Assembly: GCA_032622095.1 (NCBI GenBank)
Contig: CP136062.1
Coordinates: forward strand, 163,242,875 to 163,306,874
DNA: 64,000 nucleotides
Reading direction: 5' to 3'
DNA from: Siphonodentalium dalli
Lineage: Eukaryota > Mollusca > Scaphopoda > Gadilida > Siphonodentaliidae
The notes under the pieces were generated by a model. The model did no database searches, was not told the DNA's origin, and worked only from the letters and a program-made list of their open reading frames with translations. Shown one piece after another: positions 56,640 through 64,000 of this stretch; positions within the stretch are counted from its first letter, which is position 1; each line of letters begins with the position of its first letter. Position numbers and translations under genes: made by a program.

Positions 56640-57565
56640 TAGGTTTAATGTATCTATATGATAAGGAATTGATGTATATCCAGTATATATAATGCATGAA
56701 GTTAGAGCTCTGTGGTTTCAAACACTGAGGTAGAGTAATCGGCAGCTCTTGCAGACACATTCATATACCACGTTAACCCTTTACCCAACAGAAGGGCCCT
56801 GTGCCAATGCATTCTCTTATATATGCGAGTCGACCATAGGTCGCCTCGCATATATAAGAGAATGCATTGGCTTAACACATTAAAAATTATAAAATTGTTA
56901 AAGAATGTAAGAAAAAGTGATAAAAAGTGTTAAAAACAGATTTTGTTTAGGCCAATGCATTCTCTTATATATGCGAGACGACCTATGGTCGACTCGCATA
57001 TATAAGAGAATGCATTGGCACATGGCATAACTGTAACTATCACAATGTGGTCAATGAGCCGGTTCCAATGATATCCATATTTGTATGGTTCTATTGAGAC
57101 AGATCGAAGATATTCTAGGCTGTTGAAGCTTTATTTGACCGGTTTTGGCCGGTTTGTTGGGTAAAGGGTTAATACATGCACGTTTATGATATGGAATGGA
57201 TGTACAGTTGTACAACATGAACTAGTGCATGAAGTTCGAGCTCTGGTATTTCAAACAATGAGGTAGAGTAACCGGCAGCTCTTGCAGACACATTCATATA
57301 CCACGTTAATACATGCACGTTTATGATATGGAATGGATGTACAGTTGTACACCATGAACTAGTGCATGAAGTTCGATCTCTGGTATTTCAAACAATGAGG
57401 TAGAGTAATCGGCAGCTCTTGCAGACACATTCATATACCACGTTAATACATGCACGTTTATGATATCATATGGATGTCACCATGAACTAGTGCATGAAGT
57501 TCGAGCTCTGGGATTTCAAATAATGAGGTAGAATAATCGGCAGCTCTTGCAGACGCATCCGTGAT
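56640..57565 (+). repeat. 137-bp tandem repeat, four units, one interrupted
   Basis: Units start TTAATACATGCACGTTTATG at 57169, 57306 and 57443; an older unit occupies about 56640-56772. Each includes GCATGAAGTTCGAGCTCTGG, CAGCTCTTGCAGACACATTC and CATATACCACG. The TTAA element 56777-57168 is inserted at the TTAA that joins units. Confidence 0.88.
56777..57168. mobile_element. TTAA element with two hairpins (piggyBac-like MITE)
   Basis: TTAA at 56773-56776 and 57169-57172; termini CCCTTTACCCAACAGAAGGG and TTGTTGGGTAAAGGG. The joins CCACGTTAATACATGC in the neighbouring 137-bp units are exact empty sites. Inverted copy of 24998-25377; AACCGG..TTTGACCGGTTTTGGCCGG and ATGGTTCTATTGAGACAGAT are shared. 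No transposase. Confidence 0.9.
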
Positions 57566-57839
57566 ATAGTGACCATCTATCAAGCCGACTACCGCTCGCA
57601 GTGTGTTGTCTCGTAAGAAATCTGAGAGCTTGGGTTGAAGATCACATGGACTGTACATAGATTGAAGGTATCGTCACACGAACTCGCAATAAGTGTTTCA
57701 TTCAGAATCGAACCGGCCGCAGATGTACATCAATCAATGTGCCAGCCAATTCGCGCCAATCGAAACACTCATGCAATCGGTCCATCATTCGCCCAAGAGG
57801 TCCATAGTCTTTATACTTGTGGCTGTTATTGATAAGTCA
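57566..57839. other. no feature recognised
   Basis: Short unique-looking interval; frames on both strands match nothing known. Confidence 0.4.
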
Positions 57840-57845
57840 AGCTGC

Positions 57846-58409
57846 TATGGGGCGCCTATGTATTACCTATTTTGTGATATTAATAATTCATTTTGTGATA
57901 TCACAAATTCGAATAAGTGATATCACAAAATGAACATATGATGTCATAAAATCGAATATACGATATCATAAAATAAGTAAGTATTTAGTGATATCACATA
58001 TTCGATTTTATGATATCATAAAATGATTTAATGATATCACGAAATGTTGTATTAATAGTAGTCCAGCTATGACATTTTCTATTTATTTATATCACAAAAT
58101 GAATTAGTGACATCACAAATTCAATTTTATGATATCACAAAATGAATTTATGGTATCACAAAATCGAACTATTGATATCACTAAATGCTTAATATTTTGT
58201 GATATCATATATTCGATTTTGTGATATCAAAAAATTAATTTATGATATCACAAATTGGAATTAGAGATATCTTAAAATCATTTTGTGACATCATAAAATA
58301 TTTAATGATATCATACATTCGATTTTGTGATATATATTCATTTAGTGATATCATAAAATGAATTATTGATATCAATATATAGGTAATACATAGAAGAACG
58401 GCGCCCATG
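57846..58409. mobile_element. palindromic-word element, TGATATCA word, 564 bp
   Basis: Termini TATGGGGCGCCTATGTATTA, CCTA and TAGGTAATACATAG.., GGCGCCCATG; flanks AGCTGC (57840-57845) and AGCTAC (58410-58415) agree at five of six. The interior is made of TTTTGTGATATCACAAATTC-like words in both orientations, with one insertion-like gap at 58055-58090. No frame. Confidence 0.82.
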
Positions 58410-58581
58410 AGCTACATGGTATTAATATTCTATATCCGGCAAATGACATTCCAATTGAGTCCTATATAGCTGAATCAAAGATCCGGCTCTGTGCATTCTC
58501 GATGCATTGACTGCGCTATGTGCCGTTGTGTGTCCCATCTGAAGAATAAATAAAAGATCAGTGAGTTAATTAGTATAGATC

Positions 58582-58942
58582 CAGGGGGAGGATTTTTTCC
58601 GGGCACGTCCTGCAAGTCTTTTTGATTGTTTTTGCAATGAGTTTGGCTTAAAACACCTTAGAATGTCAATATTAACATAAATGAAAAATGTCATGATGAT
58701 CAGACAAACAGTGTAGCCTGTAGCCCATGCTAATGGATTGAATTTTCAAATCGAAGATGGCCGCTGGCAGCCATGTTTTTTTTTGACCGAATGACACCAA
58801 AATGACTCGTTCCTATTTACATGTCAATGTTAACATCCATGACAAATAGTCTGCATATAAATTCACATACAGCTGTTTACAGTGGATACCTCCCCCCCGC
58901 AAATCTCTGTTTAAAAAACATTTCCGACCCCCCCCCCCCCTG
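58582..58942. mobile_element. hAT-like element with 7-bp duplication, copy 2
   Basis: Termini CAGGGGGAGGATTTTTTCC and a C-run ending CCCCTG; flanks ATAGATC at 58575-58581 and 58943-58949. Shorter copy of 26950-27504. It sits at the joint of a 22-bp tandem duplication (AGATCAGTGAGTTAATTRGT). Confidence 0.8.
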
Positions 58943-59134
58943 ATAGATCAGTGAGTTAATTGGTATGGAGTATAACATACATGTAGCTAGCTCACACTCC
59001 TTTATGGAAACAACATTTATTTGGGCTAAATTATATAACCACGTTATGCGTGCTTGGTAACCGACAAAAATACCAATAACATACCCATGTCCAATCGCCC
59101 GCACCAGAGGGAAAGCTGTTCTGAATAGGGTTAA

Positions 59135-59599
59135 AGGCCCACTTAATTTTCGAAACCCCAGATCACATTATATAACATATATGACATATACTATTTGAAA
59201 GAGGAAGCTCAAAAACATTGTATAATCAACTTATTCTTTGTAATGAACTGTGAACATGTTTTTGTTGAGATGCCGGCGTGTGTTTTGTGCTCGAGTTTCT
59301 GCACAAAGTCTATTATTTTCAAATGGAAGGGGAATAACTCTATATCTTGAAGATATAGAGTTTTTCCCCCTGCCATTGAAAATAAACATAGTTTGAATTC
59401 TGGGAGCCACAACGGTGGAAATGTTTCTATGATTTCGGTTATTTTAGTTTACTCTATGGGCACCTTCTGAGACACAGCTGTTTCAAATGGTGATGAATTA
59501 TAGTATTTTAATCATATTTTATGGCATAGATTGTTATTAAAACCGTATATCAAGGCACTTTAAAAATAATAATCGGTGACTCGAAAATTAATTGGGTCT
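59135..59599. mobile_element. TTAA element, AGGCCCACTTAATTTTCGA family, copy 2
   Basis: TTAA at 59131-59134 and 59600-59603. It contains an extra hairpin GGGGAATAACTCTATATCTT / AAGATATAGAGTTTTTCCCC at 59327-59369, absent from the 52221 copy. Confidence 0.83.
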
Positions 59600-59734
59600 T
59601 TAAAGACTTAGTGTGCAACACCCCACGGGTATACAGTCCAAGCCTGCTTGTACGTAAACCAGCTAAGATATTGGGATAGCGAGATGCTGTCCCAATATAT
59701 TAGCTGCATGGGTTAAGTACGAGCAGACTTTGAC

Positions 59735-60361
59735 CACCTGATACAGACCAATGTTACTCTGTAGTAATACAAAACTATTAGTTAAAATTCCTCAGTGATA
59801 TAGGGTATGTAGCATGCCACGCCAGCCGTTGAGGCATGCCACATGTTCTTTGACAAGCTAAAATCGTAACATTGCCACAGGGTAATAACTCTATAAAGAA
59901 TGTATATTTACGAAATAACGGCGATTTGTAATAGAAATAACAACACCACAATAGATCAAGTGTGGTGAAATATAAGTAAAATTCTTCTCTTGGGTGGGTG
60001 GGTGTGCTTGGGGGAGGTTTGGGGTACGCTCTTTAAAAAAACTTCTCCAAATATGCCCGTTATTTCGTCAAAAACACTTCTTCAAATATCTCCGTTATTT
60101 AGTTAATAAAAATAATTTCTTATTTCATAATTCGCGCTATTTCGTCATTTCGATGCATTTTTTATTCCGCAATTTCGCTGTATTTTCCTATTTCGCCTTT
60201 TTCGTGGTATTTCATATTTCGATAATTCGCTATATTTGACATATTATGGGATATTGGCATGCCTCAACGGCTGGCGTGGCATGCCAAATACCCTTTATCA
60301 CTGAGGAATTTTAACTAATAGTTTTGTATTACTACAGAGTAACATTGGTCTGTATCAGGTG
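59735..60361. mobile_element. hAT-type element, 627 bp, >100-bp inverted repeats
   Basis: Termini CACCTGATACAGACCAATGT and ..CATTGGTCTGTATCAGGTG, with exact 8-bp duplication ACTTTGAC (59727-59734, 60362-60369). Arms of about 110 bp include GCCACGCCAGCCGTTGAGGC. The interior (60050-60240) repeats TATTTCG/ATTTCGT at short intervals; the frame 59994-60239 is made of these. CA..TG ends plus 8-bp duplication indicate hAT. Confidence 0.88.
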
Positions 60362-60662
60362 ACTTTGACTATCCATGGGATGATGTAATGGGAAGAGGAA
60401 ATAATCTTGCAGAAAGTATTTATATTCGTGATTTTATATCCAAATTGGCGGTTGCACGTATTTGGCACGCAATGTCCTTATATATGAATGATTATTATGC
60501 AACGACACACGCTGGTGGAATCATAGCCGTATTTCGTCAGTGATACATTCGTTCCGATTTAAAGACCAAATAATTACATATGATTGTTCAGTTCTGACAC
60601 TCTGGAATGGTATGAATGGTATGAATACAATATTATATCAATTGGCTAAGTGTCTGAGTACT

Positions 60663-60745
60663 ATGGGGCGCCATCCTTTTATCCCGAATAATTTATATCC
60701 ATAAATGAATTATGGATATCCATAATTACCATAAGCGCACGTATA
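60663..60745. mobile_element. one-ended palindromic-word element, TTATGGATATCCATAA word
   Basis: TATGGGGCGCC at 60663-60673 is identical to the terminus of 57846-58409, but it is followed by ATAATTTATATCCATAAATG and the perfect palindrome AATTATGGATATCCATAATT. No matching right end is present within 400 bp. Confidence 0.6.
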
Positions 60746-61130
60746 CAAGGTATCATTAAAGACATATTACGTACTTGTTCGGGTGCGTGAAACTGATAAG
60801 TTAGTATTCAGGTGCTATGTCAGCTGGAGGAATGTAGCATTCTACTAACATCACTAAAAATGTCAAGCAAATCGACCGTACCACTCCATAGAAAACATTG
60901 TCTGAACAACGCTAAATTGTAAATATTTACTTATTTTTACTACTCGAATCGGGACGCTTCTGTCGGCGATAAAATAACGATAACGATTTCGCCATCGGCA
61001 GTCACTGCATTTAATTAATATATAAGAATGTCGGTGTGTGTTGTCAATTTAGATATCATTTTTGTAAAAATAACTACTTTGAACAAGAATGTTCTCCATT
61101 TCTCCTTTTATCACCCTACTGGAGTGTACT
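60746..61130. other. no gene recognised
   Basis: AT-rich, nothing supported. Confidence 0.4.
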
Positions 61131-61400
61131 CAATCCGATCATACGGTCCCCATATCATCAAGTTACAACAACAACAACAACAACATTTCTTCAAAATATG
61201 CTTTAGTTATCAGAATCGATTAATTACAACAAAATAATGCCATCCACTGTCAACTATCGTAAAATATTTCCCAAAACGTGTTATTGATCAACATGTTGTT
61301 CAACGAAATATGGCCGTATATTATCACTTGATCATCACGAAATTTTGCCGTACTACCACTTGATTTTAGAGTTATCCATCTTCATCCGAAATTTTGTCCG
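61131..61400. mobile_element. decayed AGGTACTCAATCCG-family fragment
   Basis: GTGTACTCAATCCGATCATA, CAACATTTCTTCAAAATATG and AGTTATCCATCTTCATCCGA match 6351-6729 and 39653-40066. A (CAA)n run is at 61157-61180. Right terminus lost. Confidence 0.7.
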
Positions 61401-61904
61401 AGACCGTCGCCTTTTTCAAAGCTAAAATCACTTGCATCCAGGCACCTACAGCAAGTACTTGATCAATAGAGAATGGTTGAAATTCTGCCGATCAAAAAAT
61501 AAATACCCACATGTGCGACAGATGCCGTATTAACAAATATAAACTAAAACATAAATATTTGCTTCTCAATGTGTCAAAATTACTTAAAATACGGTATTTG
61601 CCAGAAGATGTATGCAATGTGTTACAATTAGGCTAATGCTTTCTTTTCTTTTAAAGATACGATAAGCGTTGGCAGTGGGTCACATGGGTTAAAACTGTCA
61701 GACAGAAATAATATTATATTATAGACAAAACTTGTTCTTATACCAATCATTAATTTCGCGTAAATTGCATGTTATTGTCATGTTAGTATTCTGTGTTATG
61801 TAAACACACGCCATAATTATGCTATTATAAACAAACAGTACATAAAGAGTATGCAATAAGCAAAACACCCAACACCGGTGAGACCCCACTATTATGTATT
61901 AAAG

Positions 61905-62010
61905 GTACTCAATCCGATCCGATGGTCCCCATATCATCAGATTCCAACAACAACATTATTTGAAATGCCGCTTCACATATCAGAATCGAGTAATTGCCCA
62001 TATAGGTTGA
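61905..62010. mobile_element. left end of an AGGTACTCAATCCG-family element
   Basis: ATTAA then AGGTACTCAATCCGATCCGA, CAACAACAACATTATTTGAA and TCAGAATCGAGTAATTGCC; only the left ~105 bp are recognisable. Confidence 0.65.
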
Positions 62011-62269
62011 AGTGGGGTGAAGATTTCTTACTCTTCTACAAATATACATGTCTCCTCTACATGTTTTCTGTATAAGTACCTACATACTTGACTATGTATA
62101 CTGGGGTATATCTCTAAGGTGTCGCACAGGGACGTGAGGATAGATGTTTTGGGTTGTGGTGGACAATGGGACAAAAAGTATAGAGGGTATATCAGGTTCG
62201 AAATATCCAATGCGAATGGAATATATACAAGTTGGGAATGTGGTCTGTTTCAATGGGTGATAAATTTAA
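62011..62269. other. no gene recognised
   Basis: Nothing supported. Confidence 0.4.
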
Positions 62270-62624
62270 AGGCCCATTTAATTTTCGAGTCGCCGATTTT
62301 TTTTTTATAGTGCCTTGATATTCGGTTTTAATAACAATCTGTGACATAAAATATGATTAAAATACTAAAATTCATCAATCTAAGATATAGAGTTATTCGC
62401 CTTCCAATGAAAATAATAGACTTTGCAGTACAGTCCAGATGAAACTTAAACACAGAAAACAGCCAAAAAACCACGTCAGTACCTCAACAAAAACAACATG
62501 TTCACAGTTTATTACACCGGATAAGTTGACAATACAATGTTTTGGAACTTCCTCTTTCAAATGGTATATAATATGGCATATATTTTATATAATGTGATCT
62601 GGGGGGTCAAAATTAAGTGGGCCT
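62270..62624. mobile_element. TTAA element, AGGCCC family, copy 3
   Basis: TTAA at 62266-62269 on the left; right end ..AATTAAGTGGGCCT is followed by TCGC, so the right target copy is lost or changed. The interior is inverted relative to the 52221 copy (right end carries the GATCTGGG side). Confidence 0.75.
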
Positions 62625-62849
62625 TCGCATTCGACACCCCGACGGAGACCCTCTAAACACGTTCCTGCGACCAAAGGACGACAGACACAAAACTGTTTGA
62701 TTATCAACTCAAATACATTAGATCTAAAATGGTCATATGTTTCAAAATGTTTATGATATGAAATCTATGGAGTGACATCGTGTATAAGGGCCCGGTGATC
62801 CGTTCCTCACATACGCCATAGGAGGTGATTGCCGTTAAATGGGTAATGC

Positions 62850-63195
62850 ATACTAAATCCGGCCATTTATAGGACCATCTCCTATTACACTCAACATCAT
62901 GTATGCAACAAATGAATGAATTTGAGCCATGGGTGAGTGCAAAATATATATACTCATCTGCTCTATGAACGATGTAAACAACATGGTAGTTATAATGAAA
63001 ATGAGTTTATGACTGGAGCCATCAACTAATTTTAATTATAATTCTGATGATGATGATGATGATGCTGATGTATACCATGTTGTTTTATGTCGTTCATAAA
63101 GTAAGTGTACATAGCTCATTCATTAATTTGTTGCATATATTATGTTGAGTATAATACGAGGTGGTCCCATAAATGGTCGGATTTAGTGTGCAGTA
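62850..63195. mobile_element. inverted-repeat element, ~130-bp arms
   Basis: ACTAAATCCGGCCATTTATA, GGACCA and the complement TGGTCCCATAAATGGTCGGA, TTTAGT. Arms run through ACACTCAACATCATGTATGC / GCATATATTATGTTGAGTAT and ATGAACGATGTAAACAACAT. The centre is a (GAT)n run at 63046-63069. Unclassified. Confidence 0.8.
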
Positions 63196-63361
63196 CTGTT
63201 CCCCTTTAAGAAAGCGAGTAAAATATAAATAAAAAAAATTATTTTAAAAGCGCGCTGCTTACAATGAAGCATAATTATGCTAATAGCGATGCATTTGTTA
63301 GTGACGCGGCGCACGATTTTAATTTAAATTATATTTCTATTTCTACCCCCTTTCTTAACGA

Positions 63362-64000
63362 CAAGCCCCTGTGGACTTGGGTTACCTTAAGTCTGACATT
63401 CGAAGTTTCCTCCTCCCACGTGGACTTGTGTTACCTTAAGTCTGACATTCGAAGTTTCCTCCTTCCCTGTGAACTTGGGTTACCTTAAGCCTGACATTCG
63501 AAGTTTCCTCTTTGCCTGTGGACTTTGGTTACCTTAAGTCTGACATTAGAAGTTTCCTCCTTCACTGTTGACTTGGGTTACCTTAAGCCTGACATTCGAA
63601 GTTTCCTCCTTCCCTGTGGACTTGGGTTACCTTAAGCCTGACATTCGAAGTTTCCTCCACCCCTGTTGACATGGGTTACCTTAAGTCTGACATTCGAAGT
63701 TTCCTGCACCCACGTGGACTTGGGTTACCTTAAGTCTGACATTCGAAGTTTCCTCCACCCCTGTTGACATGGGTTACCTTAAGTCTGACATTCGAAGTTT
63801 CCTGCACCCACGTGGACTTGGGTTACCTTAAGTCTGACATTCGAAGTTTCCTCCACCCCTGTTGACATGGGTTACCTTAAATCTGACATTCGAAGTTTCC
63901 TCCTCCCACGTGGACTCGGGTTACCTTAAGCCTGACATTCGAAGTTTCCTCCACCCCTGTTGACATGGGTTACCTTAAGTCTGACATTCGAAGTTTCCTG
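63362..64000 (+). repeat. 49-bp satellite, 13 units, continuing past the window
   Basis: Unit GGGTTACCTTAAGTCTGACA, TTCGAAGTTTCCTCCWCCC, YGTKGACWTG. Period 49. The variants CACGTGGACTT and CCTGTTGACAT alternate in the right half (63650-63960), making a 98-bp dimer there. Confidence 0.92.

Overview
The window looks like eukaryotic nuclear DNA from an animal, most likely a marine invertebrate such as a mollusc or another lophotrochozoan. The evidence is a tRNA-derived SINE with an (ATCA)n tail, L2/CR1-like LINE remnants with (AAT)n tails, short Helitrons beginning TCTA..TATATTTTGGGACTTC and ending in a hairpin plus CTAG, and many hAT, PIF/Harbinger and TTAA-target miniature elements. The taxon is an inference. 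There is no bacterial gene organisation and no rRNA, tRNA or CRISPR locus. Only one stretch looks like a host exon: a phase 1-1, 300-nt, CUB-like exon at 13092-13391. Nearly everything else is mobile elements, satellites or featureless AT-rich DNA, so most open frames in the window are chance or repeat-derived.

Layout. 1-4680: largely featureless, one old dispersed repeat (2155-2425). 4680-5560: palindromic-word array and Helitrons. 6351-6729: TTAA element. 7262-8595: 39-bp minisatellite of about 34 units whose plus-strand frame is almost stop-free. 8723-10600: older tandem duplications. 10648-10970: SINE. 11085-11680: a mariner-like hairpin MITE amplified in tandem with its flank. 13092-13391: CUB-like exon. 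13783-17010: nested TTAA elements and two LINE remnants. 17120-21580: four Helitrons joined head to tail; the second carries a 2.0-kb near-palindrome with a 6-bp target duplication. 21727-26705: a tandem duplication whose left copy carries four later insertions (Helitron; a PIF/Harbinger-like element with a hAT inside its transposase remnant; a TTAA element), readable because the right copy supplies the empty sites. 26740-31260: hAT-like element, 175-bp satellite, hairpins, and a PHD/coiled-coil ORF1 remnant. 32645-34510: elements built of a short palindromic word. 35818-40066: two-hairpin elements, a hAT MITE and TTAA elements. 42585-47002: a 60-bp satellite interrupted by a Harbinger-type element and a LINE remnant. 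47000-63200: dispersed MITEs of at least eight families. 63362-64000: a 49-bp satellite running off the right edge.

The most unusual system is a set of non-autonomous elements with termini starting TAY (TATGGG.. or TACGGTGG..), 6-bp target duplications, and interiors made almost wholly of one short self-complementary word repeated in both orientations. The word differs from family to family: a CTTAAGCGCAATAAG type, a TGATATCA type, a CTCGAGATCTCGA type, and a one-ended copy with ATTATGGATATCCATAAT. Elements sharing the same terminal 11 bp carry unrelated words. Ends and target duplications suggest the IS3EU-type superfamily, from memory of that superfamily; the word-array architecture is what I would follow up.
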